Positions 12,477 through 27,900 of a DNA stretch of 64,000 bases are shown in pieces. The DNA comes from Homalodisca vitripennis. Taxonomy: Eukaryota; Arthropoda; Insecta; Hemiptera; Cicadellidae. Position 1 is the stretch's first letter; every line of letters begins with the position of its first letter. The notes under the pieces were generated by a model that was not told the DNA's origin, ran no database searches, and was given only the letters and a program-made list of their open reading frames with translations. The DNA is taken from assembly GCF_021130785.1 (NCBI RefSeq), contig NC_060211.1, forward strand, positions 20,879,001-20,943,000, written 5' to 3'. Position numbers and translations under genes: made by a program.

Positions 12477-13157
12477 TCTATCTATATATATATATATATA
12501 TATAAATGAAACTGTTCGTGTGTAACAGCATCACTCACACACGGCTGGACGGATTCGCCTAATTTTTTTTTTAATTTGTTCGTCTTGATCTGTAGAAGGT
12601 TATAGGATACTTTTTATCCCTTTCCCGATTCAGGATTCCGCCCCACTGGTTACAGAAATACCCGTAAGAAATGCATTGCAGCAAACATATGTTATTAAGT
12701 GAAAGAGTCTTTTCAAATTTTTAATCAGCTGTTCTTTGTAAACATATATAATGCGACAAAAAATATATTTATATATAAAATTTCTTTACACTTATAGTTT
12801 TAAAGCATAGAGTAAGCTTAAGAGAAACGACAAATTTTGTTTAAACTGTTTCTGCAATCATAATATATAAAAATGAATGTTTGTGTGTTTGTCCTTTATA
12901 GACTCAGAAAACTATTGGACCGATCACTATGAAAATTTGTATTTTTCTATGTAGAAGGTTTATACGCAATGCCCATTGATGTAACTAACCACCAGGCTGT
13001 ACTGCAAGATATAAAAGTTATCAAAGCGCCTGCACATTATAAACTGCAATTACAACACAGTAGTTACGTATATTAAAATATCCAAACACTATTTGAAGGC
13101 AAAGAAATATACGGGCAAAGCTTAAGAGACGCGTGCGAAGCCGCGGGAAACAGCTAG
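12477..13157 (+). mobile_element. Helitron-like non-autonomous repeat
   Basis: The right end reads GCGAAGCCGCGGGAAACAGC followed by TAG, ending in CTAG with T next. This is the 3' end typical of insect non-autonomous Helitrons: a GC-rich hairpin followed by CTRR. The left end is placed at TC after A (12476/12477), by a (TA)n run. The inside holds two related blocks, 'atgaaactgttcgtgtg...' and 'atgaatgtttgtgtgtttgt...gaccgat', so two copies may be joined. The right end is firm and the left end is a guess. Confidence 0.6.
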
Positions 13158-15135
13158 TTTTTCTTTATTTTTTTAATTTTGAACCGAGTTTATTTTCATA
13201 GACTAAATCACTCCAAAACTTGATGAATAGAAGCAGAAAACCTATTTAATTCAGTTATTTTACACAATAGTTTTAAATATATGTAACATACTACAAAATT
13301 ACATTGTATGCACCAGTAGCAATGTACTATTGTTAATGTAACATGAAAATGTTGTGAAATTTACCTGCTGGCCCCCTGTGAACAAATTTATTTTAAGACT
13401 TTCCTTTAATTTTCAAAACTGATTTGTAAACTAGATAATCTTAGATTTAATTGTATAGAAGAATAAAAATATTTATAATTATACATTTACTGTACAGACT
13501 TCTGTGTACAGTTTGAAAATTAAAATGTGCAATTAGTAATTTTATAGGCAATAAATTGTTATACATTTTTTATTTTTACCTTTAAAATCGATTGAATGTT
13601 CGATCAGAAGTGTTTATCTATTTTCCAACTTACTGGCATCAACAATCCCCCCACTGTTTAATAATTTCCATTACACGCCTGTCCTAGACTAGAAACAGTT
13701 TCATTATTGAAATTACATTATTCAAAACATAATTATTTTATTTTAGCTGTGCCGATTTAAATGTTATATACCAGGACAACTTTAGCTATCAGTATAAAAT
13801 GTTAATTTGGCTACCAAGGAGCGCAGTGTATGATGTTACGAGTGCCACACCTTCAGCAACTGTTCCCTTCAGTAGCAAATGTGCAAACTAGCATTTTGTC
13901 ATAATACAAAAATATAATTATCTGACAAAAAAACAAATAAAACTGAATGCCTTTATATTTTCATTTTATGTCCATAGAAACGGCAGTGTTCAAATAACAG
14001 GTTGATTTTTCGGTTTAAATAAAACATTTTAATCTCATATATGTAATGTATCATATTAAAAGGCTCTGGATGGTTAAACCTGACACAATATTTAATGTAT
14101 TGCGCCAAACTATTTCAATTTTAGTTACATATAGATTAGTCAACAACGTGGTAGTGAACATTGTGATAATGACAAGAGTGACTCTACTGAACATGCTACA
14201 GCAGGTGGTTTCCGGACTAAGTGCCAAATTTATTGAAGTGTTAAAAATGTTTTTAAATTGTTTTTTTTTTTATTTGGAAAGGTATGGTTGTAGCTCAGTT
14301 ATGCATCACAGAGCTAAACAAAGATACTGTTTTAGAATTCTCTAGTCAATTGTAATAATTTAAATTTGTTCTTGGTACTCATGCACCTTTTTATATTTCT
14401 TAGTCTAAGGATTTTCAGATCGTGGCCGTTCAAAGTTTTGAATAATAGGCTATACAGTAATATTGCAGAAATAATACCGTAACTTCTAACTGATTCAAAT
14501 AAAACTTGATACTAAGACAGTACTTTCACATTGCTTAAATAAGTTTGTAAGCTAGTCCAAACCAATAAAAGTTTTCAAGATAGCAGTCATTCCTGTATGT
14601 GCAAAATCTGTATCGTGTGTATTACAAAACATATATAAAAAATAACAAACTTATATAAAAATTAACAAACAATTACAAACAACTTGAAATAAATTTGAGA
14701 AATTTAATTCTGTAATCTCAGAACATTCACACTTAAAACAGAAAAAAGAAATTTTCAAGATGTAAGAGAGGGAGTAATACATGTAAGTGTAATATATGAC
14801 CTAGATTTAAAAAACATTGAGGCTGTTTTAAGAGTACCTGCAGATGTTGAGACCTTAAGGAAAAGAAAATAAATGTTTCTCAACAAATATGTTGAAGCAG
14901 TACACTTTGAAAATTCTGTTGTTGAAAATCTTATGGTGAATATATTTTATCCTGTTGCCACAGTATTACTGGAACAGATAGACTGAGTTTTCAACAAGGA
15001 AATTAAATTTGAGATACAATTAAACCTATTTAATTTTAACAACAACAAAAATATTAAAGATAAGAATTTTTTTAAACACAAACAAGGTAGTGGTAACCCA
15101 AAACCTAATAATGGAGTATCTTAATTCCTAATTAA
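13158..15135. other. Non-coding stretch, nothing recognised
   Basis: AT-rich. A 99-codon open frame at 14046-14345 (+) resembles no protein family and is probably chance. Confidence 0.4.
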
Positions 15136-15210
15136 GACTTAGATAGGACTCTAAGACTCAGACTTAGATAGGACTCTAAGACTCAGACTTAGATAAGACT
15201 CTTAGATAGG
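15136..15210. repeat. 25-bp tandem repeat, 3 copies
   Basis: The unit AGACTTAGATAGGACTCTAA plus GACTC is repeated about three times, the last copy degenerate. It lies downstream of the PRPF18 stop codon. Confidence 0.85.
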
Positions 15211-15693
15211 AACTAAAGTTTGAAATGGATAACTTAAATACTGTTTCCAACTCCACGTTTAAAATGTCTTGCTAATATTAAAAGCTTTCCACTAAAACTA
15301 TGGAATAACATTCATTATTTGAAACTTGCACTAAAAGTGTTTTTCGAAAGGATTGCCCATTAGACCAATGTTACCAAAATCATTGTATACACTTTACAAA
15401 CAAAACTAAAAAGGGTTTTAATGCGTATTAGTTATATCTTTAAAATGAGACATTTCATAATACCCCAATCAGAAATGAGGACAAAAGTGCACAAGGTTTA
15501 ACACTGTTCTTATGGGGGGGGGAAAACTCAAGGTCGGTTCTCTAGAGAATCACAAAGGCCAAAATTTTTATCGCTTTTGACTTCAAATATTTAACTGTAA
15601 TAAATACACAGGTTAAAAAAAACATAAAACCACTTGTAGAATCTAAAATACAAATATTTAATTCTATGTACAACACATTTAACATTTTCCTAA

Positions 15694-15933
15694 TCAACTT
15701 TCCGTGGAGTATTCCACACATCGCGATGGTTCTGTTGGATAAAACTCTTGACATTTAGTCATCAGTCTTTTAAGAGCTTGGATGTATTTTCGCTGAGTTT
15801 CGTCATTTAACACGTGAGCAACATTTTTGGAGAAAATCTTCTCTCGACCTGTTCGAGCGTGGATACCCACCATGGTAACACCGATGGGCCACGGGGCATT
15901 CCCAATCGCCATCTGCAGGTAAGCCTCATTTGC
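15694..15933 (-). CDS. PRPF18: PRPF18 exon 6 (residues 262-340, conserved loop)
   Basis: The acceptor is ATGTTTCAG. It encodes the most conserved part of the protein, the loop and last helix: [19 protein letters not shown], then [20 protein letters not shown], and ends CVEYSTES before TGA. Confidence 0.96.
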   Translation of the reverse strand, partial: ANEAYLQMAIGNAPWPIGVTMVGIHARTGREKIFSKNVAHVLNDETQRKYIQALKRLMTKCQEFYPTEPSRCVEYSTES

Positions 15934-18900
15934 CTGAAACATTATTGACAGATGTCAAGGAGATGCTAAAATTCTCTTCAGAGTACACAATAGGGCTGTT
16001 TATTTTAGCTCTTCTAAAACTGGTCTAAAATTAAATCTGAGTAAAGTTACCACAGGAAAGATTTTGCAAAAATAATATGCAAAAAGGGAGGAATTTTACA
16101 ACTTTTGGACTAATTCGTTTAGCAAATACAGCGTTTTTTATCCATTTTTTTAAATCAATTTTATTCATTAGTATATTGAAACTACATGTAGTTTTATATA
16201 CGACTTCTTCAACACTCTTAATGTTCAACTATTACTTAAATCAAGACTTTTGAGCAATAAAAACTTCTGTCAATTAAAAATATATATTTCAATAAAATTA
16301 CACATATTATTCTTTTAGAATATGAATAGTCTAACGCATTAGTCAGTTTTCTTAACTGCTTACCTTTATGTAATTTCGATCTAGTATATGTTTGACAATT
16401 TCAGTTAAGCTATCCGAAATGTCTTCTGGCAGAGTCTTACTCTTCAATTTTCGTAGGAGAGGCTTCAGATATGCTTGTGTCTGAGTATACTTTGCCATGG
16501 CCAGTTTACCCTTCTGGCTAATTTTTTCTGATCCCGCCTTGCTGTTCAACTCATTGCTCCACATCTTCATCAGATACTGTAACAAAACATTTTTATAACA
16601 ATATTAAATTTTGATCACAAATCTTATAAAATTTAAAACATAAAATTTAAAACAGAAGCAAATACTGCCACCTTTATTGGCTGAGCATTAACAAAGCTTA
16701 TCACTTGAGAGGATGGGAAAATTTCATTTCTATCTGTCTGTCCGCACAATATCTCGAAAGCGACATGACATATAGAATTGAAATTATGCGTGAAGTTTCA
16801 TTTCTAAACAAGGAATACTGAGTTCGATGATTTTGCTTGTCACACCATAGGATATGGTGTTTAAACCTGATCTCTTTTATCAGGTCTCTTTAAACTCTGA
16901 TCTCTTTTAAACCTTATTACTAAAGCCTGAAAATCAATCAATTAGAACACTAATATTAGAAATCCCCAACTAGGTGAAATTCCCTGATTGGATGTTTTTG
17001 GCGGTTTGTAGGATTGCTGAAATCATAAAATGGTTGGTCTCACTGCATACTTCTGGGGTGCAAAAAGGCCCTTGAGGCTTAACCCTCGAGCTGGCAGTTG
17101 ACATGTCCTCAAGTGGCAGGCCATTTTGAGGTGTTTTGCAGTAGTATCGGTTTTTAATTTTTTTTAAATATAATTTGATTATAAACCTATATGTATTATA
17201 TATCATTGTTTTCACAGGGAAATGTACTTTTTATTTATGCAAATAAAAACCCCAAAATATAACAAATTTATCACTCTTTTACTAAGTTTATTTTCAAAAA
17301 ATAAAAAAAATGTATGTAAAAGTGGTGGGGGTGCACCTATAAAAGACATACTGTGTGAAAAAAATATTTCCAAAATACCCAAAATGTTTAAACTTTTTTA
17401 TAGTTTTAGAAAATGTATAGTTTACTCCATTTTTTTTATTAAAACAATTATGAAATACTCTAAACTGAAGAAAATACGATACGGCTAAATTCGTTGCTAT
17501 GGATACGACTGTGTTATAAAATTCATCAAAACCTTATTATTTTATTACTCGAAACATTCATAAAATACACTAAAAGTAAGCCTATAAAAATAAATAAAGA
17601 AGCTTTATATCATGATCATCGCATATGAAAATGATCCTAAAGCTAACTAAAACTATCACAACACTGCACATAGCCTAGAATACAAAAGCTCACTAATATA
17701 TTATTTTCACATATTATTTCTTCATAACATCACAAAATAAACTGATAAAACACAATCTACGAGAATTTATACGCATAAATAAACATACTTATAAAAACAC
17801 AATAATAAAAACACTTATTTCATGTAATAAACTTACGTTTTAGATGGACAAGAATAACGCGACCGGGTACCAATACAACAAAAATGGCCGACTGTTTACA
17901 AACAACTCTCGTTTTCAATATGTCATACTTAAATCATGGCATACAAAACAAAACAAAATACATCGATCAAATCAGCAACTATTTCTGATTCCAGTGGTAT
18001 ATGAATCATTGCAGTTTAGTTCGTGTATTGATTATAACAGATGTCAAACGGGCACGTGTCAAATCGACTGATTTTAAGGCGACTGCCACTACAGAAACAT
18101 TAATTTCAACTGATAATCAGGCGACTGCCAGTTGTAGAGTTAAGTGCATGGTCATAGGCCGTCCCTTAAAAGAAGAAGAAAGTGTAATGACTCATTTCAT
18201 ACGCCCATCTCACATTCATTTCAATACTTAGGCCTAATTTAATTTAGAAATTTATTAGTAATAATAATTAAGGAATAATTATTAATAAATTGTCTCAAAT
18301 TTAACTACAAACAATAATAAATACGAAATCAAAATTAATCAAAATTCACCTTATTACATATAAAACTCAAAAGTTATAAAGTGAACTAAAGTCAGTGATA
18401 CAGTGTGCAGGGATGATTGTTGAGAGTGAAGAGAGCAGATATTTGAAAGGTGAAGAGGAGAGAGGGATCTGAAAGAAGTGAAGCAAGATTATTATTATTA
18501 TAAAGAAACTGGTTACATTTATTCAGCAGTATTTTGAAAGGTTACTTTATTAAATTCTTATTATCACTGAAGTACAAAGAAGCAGAAGACAGACATTGGG
18601 TAGAAAATTCCTTTAAGTTTACTAGTGATTCATTGGAAGAACATAAAACCCAGGAACATTCGATTTGGCTAATAATTCAATTTTAATATAATTAAAATTT
18701 AACAACAATTATTTTTTCAAAATTACAATATCTTTTATAAAATAAAATACCCAATATTTCTATTTCATTAAGCCAGCACGACCACCCTTTCCCTAAAATT
18801 TAAGAACTGTATTTAAAAATTTACCATTATTATTGTATCCTCCATCTTGTTTGCAAAATTCAAACTTGTATGTCAATTAATTTATCATCATTAAATTTCA

Positions 18901-21900
18901 CATTTATATCATACTGAGTTATTTGTTATTTCTAACTATAATCAGAATACAAATTAAGTTTTTAACCATTTTATTTAAAGTAATAATAGTAGTAGGATAT
19001 TACAAAATTGGCGTCCAACGTAGTGGCTTAATGAAATATTTATAATCTTTGATTTGAGACCAATTTTCTAGATCGTAACAATAGCCTAGACATAAGTACT
19101 GTACGTAGTTTAGTTGTCATTTATTCATATTGTCTGGTGAATAGGCTATAGGTTTATTTAATAACTCACTATATAAACATTTAATTAACAATACATTAGT
19201 CCTGTAATATTATTCTATCTTTTATCGCAATTAATGTCCCGTGATTTTAATTTAAGATACCCTAAACGGTACCCATTCCCAACAGATAATATGGAAAATA
19301 ACCAAGTGCTAAACGTAAACAAAGACGCCAATTAATCCCGGTATCGAAGAAGAAAGCGAACAGAGAGAAGAAAGCAGAACAAACTCCCACAATTCCTCGC
19401 GCTAAACCAAGTCAACATTCTCACAGCGGTCGACAACCAATCACGGATGAATGAAAAACAGTGCTACCAACACCTACGCGGCAAATTTCCCTGATTCCCT
19501 GCAGAGACGTGAAGATGGAGCTACTGCGCCTCCCACACTAAAAGTAGTTGAACATTCTCATTATACTCAATCAGTTGATGCCATTGGCAGTGACAGGTCA
19601 AATAAACAAACCGCTGAACGAATCCCAATCGACAGCTCTTCATGCTATCATGAACGGTTTTAAAACAACTTAATGAAAATTTGATTAACACTAAATCTGA
19701 GTTAAAAACGAAAACCTAAACGCAAAAATAAACGAAATAAGTGATTGTATTTCTAAAACTAAAATCGAACTTAGCTATGAAATCAAATCTTGTAGGGAGA
19801 CACTTCGAGACACAAATTAATGAACTTGCGGGATAATCAAACTGAATTCCGAAATGAATTGAATGCTATAAGGGACAATCAAGATCAATTCCGTGAAAAA
19901 AATAGACCTGAAAATTAAAGAATCCACTGACAGCAATTAGAGGAGAATTAAATCATAGTTTTGAAGAACATAAGGCATTTGTAAACCAACAGATGAATAA
20001 CCAACATAACAAGAACTATTACCACCCATACAACAGTCGTAATGATAATGAATTCAAGAGTAAGACACAACCATACAAAGACCACTACCAAAATCGACAG
20101 AATACTCACTACTACCCAGGAAACGATAGACATTACCCCACCACAGAACAGGCACAAGTATGCACTATCGTGCGGCCAGGAGAAAATGCTCGAAATCTAC
20201 CTTCTAGTACCGGCAACGACCGCAAGCGAAGACGTTTCCAGCGGCGGGAAACGGCTGCGCGCTGTAGAAAATCAGAATTATTCTTCAAACTATAACCCTA
20301 GTAGTGAATTTCAAGTTAACAACATAATATGTGATAAAGATTTCCTTTTTGAGGAAAAAATAGAACATCCACTAATAACTAATCCTATACAAATAAGATG
20401 TCCAGAAATTAACATCAAAATTAATAATGTAGAAACTAATGCCTTAATTGATTCCGGATCACATCCTATTACTTGTTTGTCAGAGTCTTGGTTTATGGAC
20501 AACCAACAATCATTAAGCCATTTGAAGAACTGCCCCTAGCCAATACTACCATTAAAAACTGCTATTGGAAACATTTCAAAACGAATCAACAGAGTCATAT
20601 ATGTACCTGTCACAGTAGCTGACGAGATTACTCACATACAATTCCTTATAGTACCGCATCTTGTCAAACCAGTGATTTTAGGAATGGATATGCTAGTATT
20701 ATGGAAAGCAGAGCTAAACTTTAATAATAATACAATAAATATGAAATAAACAATACAAAGGTTATAATGAAGTTTGTAATGGCAATAAATGAAGGGCATT
20801 TATGTGAAAATCACCACTCAACAAGGCGTTATGCTTATGGAAGATTTAATGACTCAATGTCAACATTTAATGAGTATGGCACTATGAAACAATGGGAAGA
20901 TAACAAGATTAATAATGAGAATAATGATTACATTGATGCACAACACAATATATCATCCAAAGATAATATGTCGGTGGAAGATATAATGAAAACTCTAATC
21001 CCTAATAACTACATAAATGAAGAACAAAAACAATGTTTTGATCAATCTACTATACTGATATAGGGACGTTTTCTCAGACAAACCCGGATGTTGCACTAAA
21101 TATGAACACGAATTAAATATAGAAAATCCTAAAAATTTTAAATCATTAACCTATCCAGTACCTCAAGCATACCAAGACGCTGTACAAGCTGAGAATCCAA
21201 CGCATGGAGAACCTTAACATAATCGAGAGAAGCAAAAGTACCTACGTAAAATGCTATCATCCCAGTAAATTAAAAAGTCTGGAGAAATTCGATTGTGTTT
21301 GGATGCCCGCAAAGTAAACGCAATAATTAAACCAGATTTTCGAATGTAACCGCAGTGTTTAGCGAAATTCTGAGTAAATGTAGAAACGCGAAATTCATAA
21401 GCAGTGTAGACTTAACGGCTTCATATTGGCAAAATCCCACTTACTAAAACTTTCGCGTCCATACACCGCATTCCAATTTAGAGGCAAGACCTACCAGTAC
21501 AAAAGTCACACCATTTGGAAATTTTCTACCTCCCAAGCTGCACTAGTAAGAGCTCTTGATAACGTGTTTGATGATGAGATAGAAGCCTTTCACAGCAATT
21601 TACGTTGATGACATATGTATCATATTTCCCCCGATTTCAATACACATCTACAACACCTAGAATACATATTCAAAAAAGCTAGCTGAAGCCAACATGACAA
21701 TAAATTTTGAAAAATCTCAATTCTGTAAAGATTCTGTACCATTCCTAGGTTTTACTCTAACAAATGAAGGTCTTCGTATGGATAACAGTAAGATTGATCC
21801 AATTCTAACTTCCCAACTCCCAGAAGTCGTACACAATTAAAAGCATTCCTCGGATGTATAAATTATTACAATAAATTTATTCATAAATTCTCTGAATCAG

Positions 21901-24900
21901 TCCAGCCACTATTACGGCTAACGTCAAAGAAGGTTAAATTTTCATTGGACTAGAGATGATGATACAACATTCAACAAAATTAAAACAGCTGTTTCATAAA
22001 AACTAACACTCTAACACACCCCGATCCATCCAAAGAATTCTACTTACAGACCGATGCGTCCGAATTTTGCAATTGGCGGACATCTAATATCAATAAAAGA
22101 CAATAACGAAAAAGCTGCAATTATGTTCATATCACGTACATTACAACCAGCAGAACAGCGTTTTCACCACAACCGAAAAGGAATTATTGGCTATAATCCA
22201 CTGCCTACAGAAGTGGTCGATACATTGTTATGGGCGTTAAGTTAACAGTAATTACAGATAACCACGCCTTAACTTTTTTGAAAACCTGCCGTTTGCTAAA
22301 CAATAGATTAGCAAGATGGATATTGGCTATACAAGAGTACGACTTTAAAATAATCCATTGCAAAGGGACGGACAACATTACTGCTGACACTCTCAGTCGT
22401 ATATCCCCACAGCACATGTCAAGCGATGCAAACAACCTCACTGAGTTATCTATTCATTACATCGAGAGAATTCCCGACCAACATCTACAAGATCAACTCC
22501 CGAAACTTACCTCAGCTTCAACATCAAGACCCTAAACTACAACCACTTATAGAAATCTTACAGTCACCTATGGAAACAAATGAATTTCAACAATTATATA
22601 CTAATTATCGTTTATATGACAACACTTTACTACAAAAATTTTAAGGGCAAATGGCTTATAGTCATCCCAGAATCAGTAATTAAACCACTAATACTAGAAT
22701 GCCATCTCTATTATCTACACTGCGGTGCAAAAAAATGTTTTCCTGTTAACTGCGTGAAAATTTTAATTTTCAAGAATATGCATCGAACAATCAGGCAACT
22801 GTTTATCATCATGTGATAAATGTCAGCGCTGCAAAATCAACAACCATCCACTCAACAGTCAAGCCAAAGGAGTTAAATGCAGAGAGAAGAATGACCAGTT
22901 AGCAGTTGACATCATAGGTCCCTTACCGACTAGTGTAGGAAATACAAAATACATGTTAATTGTTATTGACATATTTACCAAATTCCGTTAAACTTTATCC
23001 ACTGCAAAGAGCAACAAACCAGAAGTATATTACATAAAATTATTTTCAACCCATCACTTTCCTAAATTACGGTTTTCCTAAACGAATTCAATCAGATAAC
23101 GGAACCCAATTTAAAAGTAACGAATGGATCAGGAAATTTGAATCCCACAGCAATACAATTAATATACAGTCCAGTGTATCACCCCAGTTTTAATTTGGCA
23201 GAACGCCAATTAGAGAAATAAAGCGCTGTCTCAGAACATATTGTTCACAGAATCATAAGAGATGGTGAAATAATGTACCTGTTATAAATGAATGTCTTAA
23301 ACGAAATTTACCATGAATCAACTGGATTCACACCAAACGAACTACAGTTTGGAACAAGAAATATCAGATATTTTGGGAAAAATATGTATCAAACCCTCTA
23401 GCTGAAGAAGTACCAATCGAACACAAACTACTGATTGCAAGGCGTAAACTTGAAGAAAAGTAGAAAGAAGAGATCTGATAAATAAAAAGAAAAGAGAAAA
23501 CCAGTTTCTCTCCAAATTAATGACCAAGTATTGTAAAGTCCCATCACCTTTCTAAAGCTATAGCTGGTGAAACATCAAAAATTATTTGAAGTGTACGAAG
23601 GACCATTCATAATTCAAGAAATCCCTCGGGAAATCGACCTACCAAATTTCTGATTTTATCCCAAGAACATGTATATGGACCTTATCATATATCCTCTTTG
23701 AAGCCATATAAAAACTCGGTCCAACAACGCTACAGAAGATACTGAAGTTGACGCGTTGGGACCTGTGTGAAATAATACTATTTCCCCAAATAAACAGTGC
23801 AACTATACACCACAGTGACATAGACACTTTAATCAATACTATATAAACATTTTCCTATCAGGAGGGGATAATAATTTGTTAGTGAAAGTATACCGCTATT
23901 CGGTACACAATTCATTAAATGTGAATTTCCAAAAAAAACTATGTCCTTTGACATTGAGTTTAATATTTTGCCATTGATCTAATGTTTTCTCTATTGTTTG
24001 TTTATTGTATACTAAGAAACTTGTAACTTTGTTCGTTGGCTTAGCTTAAATACTACCTAACCCTAATGTTAATTTTGTTCTCCTTTTTCCCTATTGTTTG
24101 TTTGTTAATTAAATTTATTAAATAGTATGTATGATCATCAATTAATTCACTAATTTAATGGTGGTTCATCCTTCTCTTTAAGTATCACACATCTATATGT
24201 ATCATTTGCTATTCATTCGTCATTGTATCGAAACCATGTTCATTTATTTCACATGATTTCTGAGGGGATATTGTAATGACTCAATTTCATACGCCCATCC
24301 TCACATTCATTTCAATACTTAGGCCTAATTTAATTTAGAAATTTATTAGTAATAATAATTAAGGAATAATTATTTATAAATTGTCCTCAAATTTAACTAC
24401 AAACAATAATAAATACGAAATCAAAATTAATCAAAATTCACCTTATTAACATATAAACTCAAAAGTTTATAAAGTGAACTAAAAGTCAGTGATACAGTGT
24501 GCAGGGATGATTGTTGAAGAGTGAAGAGAGCAGATATTTGAAAGGTGAAGAGGAGAGAGGGATCTGAAAGAAGTGAAGCAAGATTATTATTATAAAGAAA
24601 CTGGTTACATTTATTCAGCAGTATTTGAAAGGTTACTTTTATTAAATTCTTATTATCACTGAAGTACAAAGAAGCAGAAGACAGACATTGGGTGAGAAAA
24701 TTCCTTTAAGTTTACTAGTGATTCATTGGAAGAACATAAAACCCAGGAACATTCGATTTGGCTAATAATTCAATTTTAATATAATTAAAATTTAACATTT
24801 CAAAATTACAATATCTTTTATAAAATAAAATACCCAATATTTCTATTTCATTAAGCCAGCACGACCACCCTTCCCTAAAATTTAAGAACTGTATATTTAA

Positions 24901-27900
24901 AAATTTACCATTATTATTGTATCCTCCATCTTGTTGCAAAATTCAAACTTGTATGTCAATTAATTTATCATCATTAAATTTCACATTTATATCATACTGA
25001 GTTATTTGTTATTTCTAACTATAATCAGAATACAAATTAAGTTTAAAACCATTTATTTAAAGTAATAATAGTAGTAGGATATTACAAAAGGTAAAGAGGT
25101 CCGTTTAGGACTAACTCCAGGGTCTTTAACCCAGAGGAAAAAACAGCTGTTTTCCCATTATACGTATAAAGTTTGAAATTGTGTATCAATAAGCTGAATC
25201 AGAAGGTACTGGAAGTATGGAAGTACCTCATTCACCCATGTAAGTTTATTCTTTGTACCTTACTACAAAGTACAGTTTTTAAAAATAAAAACCACCCTTT
25301 CCATACTGCACAAACAGTTCTAACAAGATTTTTGTTATAACGTATTCCTACATCACAGCCAACTTAAAAACTGAGACATGTAAATCAAATCTGATCAATG
25401 GAAGAGTTGAACTATATTGTAGTAAGGTTTAAAGTATATCAATGATTTTACCTGTAAAAACTGCATGGTTACTTCCATATCATGTAATCGGTCACCTTTC
25501 CCCAGACTTGTAGCCATGGACTGGATTTGGTCATACGTAACTTGACTATTAGTTAGTTTCAAATCCTCTTGGCTACTTGAACCAGGGTCAGAATGAGATG
25601 CCAATATTAGCTCATCAACAAAATCTTGGTCAACCTTCTCCATAGCTTCTTGAAAATCATTACGTAGCCCCTGAAAGATATTAGTATTGCTAAGTAAGTT
25701 TTTAGTGATATACATTTATACATTTTTATCTAAATAAAATGTAAATTATAAGTTTAAATTTGAAATTTTAATTCATAAAGTTATAAACACAAGTAACAGA
25801 CAAGTAAGAAACACACTTTACAAATAGTTATTTAGGTAGCATTGCCTGTTTGTGGATGGACTTATGACTGAAAGTGGGTTGTAAATCGCAAGATAGTTGG
25901 TACACTTAATGAGATTTTGAAACCTCTACAACTTTCTGACTGAATTCCTGCTGACTGTAACGTACTCTCAGTGGCCAATTACTGCACTTGCAGTACTCAC
26001 AGTTCATATGGCCACTAATTGTTTTGTTGATTGACCACCATCTGTCTTCTAAAACCTTACTAACTCAGTAACTGACTTTTATTTCAAACTGTTATAATAT
26101 TTATTCTAGTTTTCCATTAGAAATATTACATCGCACTATGTTAGGTCTAAATAAAAATTTTAAAATGTTCTACTACCTGCAAAATAACAAACTTTGCTTA
26201 TTTTGTTCATTTTTGAGAGGTGTCAGTTACTATCTCCAATGCCTATTGCAATCAATATATTCTGTAGCCTATGTGGATTTACATAACCAAGTGCTCCTAA
26301 CATCATCTCCAGATACTTCTGAATAATTTTCTATCCATTCACTAAACAAAGTATTTGAATTAAATGGAAACATACCTATATTTATACAAAAAACTTACTC
26401 ATATTTATTTAAGTAAGTTTATTTGAAACATTCGTACTATAGGCAATAGCAGTTATAAATACAAGAAAAACAAAATTTAATTGTTCTTTACCTCATTCCA
26501 AAGAAAATGAAACAAAAACTTTTCATTTCCAACTAATGGCAATAAATTTTAATCTGTCAGAGAAATATTTTTAGTCAGTGTTATTTGAGTGCACTGGATT
26601 TGTTTATAACAACTAACTCTGGTGTTAATAAACATTCACTAAACAATACAGAAATAATGTGCATTACACACAAAAACATGCGATTGTATAAAGTAGAGAA
26701 CTTTCTTATAACTGTATAATATTAGAATTAAATAAAAATGCATAACCTAACTTTACAAACCTACCTTATTGATCTCAGGCTCTAGAATCTCACAGCGCCG
26801 GAGTCTTGTGAAAGACTCTAACTCAGTTTCCCCAAATAGCAAGATTGGTTCTCCCCTCTCTCTAAGCCTCCTTATCACCTCTTTTCTAGACAATGTGACA
26901 TTTTTGCCTTCTGAGTCTTTTACAGTTTTACCTACGAAAAAGAAATATCAAAGTAAATCAACTGGTAAACACCTGATGACATATAAAGAAAGATAAATTA
27001 TAAATATTGAAAATACATAACCCAATTCTAAGTAAATAGATATTAATATGAGTTAAATATGATCTCCAAGGGAAGAAAGATATAAATGCTAACTGGATTC
27101 GATTCCATTGGGCCTTAACAAGTGAATATAAGAAAACCTTTGGAGACAACAAATGCAAGCAGAATGAGTCAGTAAATTTTGATTGTGTTTTAATTAACTT
27201 TGTTTCAGTCAAAATTAGTATCAAAGCGTAAATTTGCAACTTAAATCATATATAATTAAGATAAAACCAACGTATTAATGAGTGTAGACTACTTATTAAA
27301 GTTTACCCTGTAAACATATTTACATATACTGTACATAAATAAATAAATATATGTTTATTGCCATCTTACAAAAATGCATCAGTAAAGTCAAATATACACC
27401 CAAGTGGCAATATTCTGGAGGCAATATTATTAATCCAACATATAAACATTTTTACCAAAAGTTGCCAAGAATTTCTCTCTTCCACCTATCTTCATACATA
27501 ATAAATAATACAATTTCATAAATGATACAACGGAATAAACTTAGGTACTAAACAACATCCTGATCAATCCCTATTACAAACTATTTAAAATGGACTGTAA
27601 AATTGTAAATAAAACTATAACCTATAATATTAGCACCTATCTAGAAAGTTAAAAACATTAAAATATTATACAATTAAAGCATTAAAATATTATACAATTA
27701 CAAATATTACGATGTTATATAATTAAAAACATTAAAATATTGTACAATTAAAACATCAAAATAAATAAATAATATTTATTGTCATTTTTCAAAGAGCATT
27801 GACAAAGTTGTGTATACATCTCAAGAGTCAAAAACAATATCCTACTAGTACCCAAATTATTACATGTAGATCATCATCATCTGACGTTTCCGTTATCACG

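Larger units (their letters stand above)
18183..25086 (+). mobile_element. Ty3/gypsy-type LTR retrotransposon, complete provirus
   Basis: The element is 6.9 kb long, with two near-identical LTRs (822 and 815 bp) that start TGTAATGA and end ATTACA. A 4-bp target duplication AAAG (18179-18182 and 25087-25090), a primer-binding site next to the 5' LTR and a purine run before the 3' LTR complete the structure. Protease, reverse transcriptase, RNase H and integrase pieces follow in that order, the Ty3/gypsy arrangement. No envelope-like ORF is visible between integrase and the 3' LTR. The coding region is split by many frameshifts and stops. It sits in PRPF18 intron 4 in antisense orientation to the gene. 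Confidence 0.93.

Noticed and set aside
14046..14345. 99-codon plus-strand open frame
   Set aside because: AT-rich composition, no motif, and no repeat or splice context.
19943..20160. Hydrophobic minus-strand frame with several apparent membrane helices
   Set aside because: It is the antisense shadow of the Asn/Tyr-rich gag tail of the LTR element.
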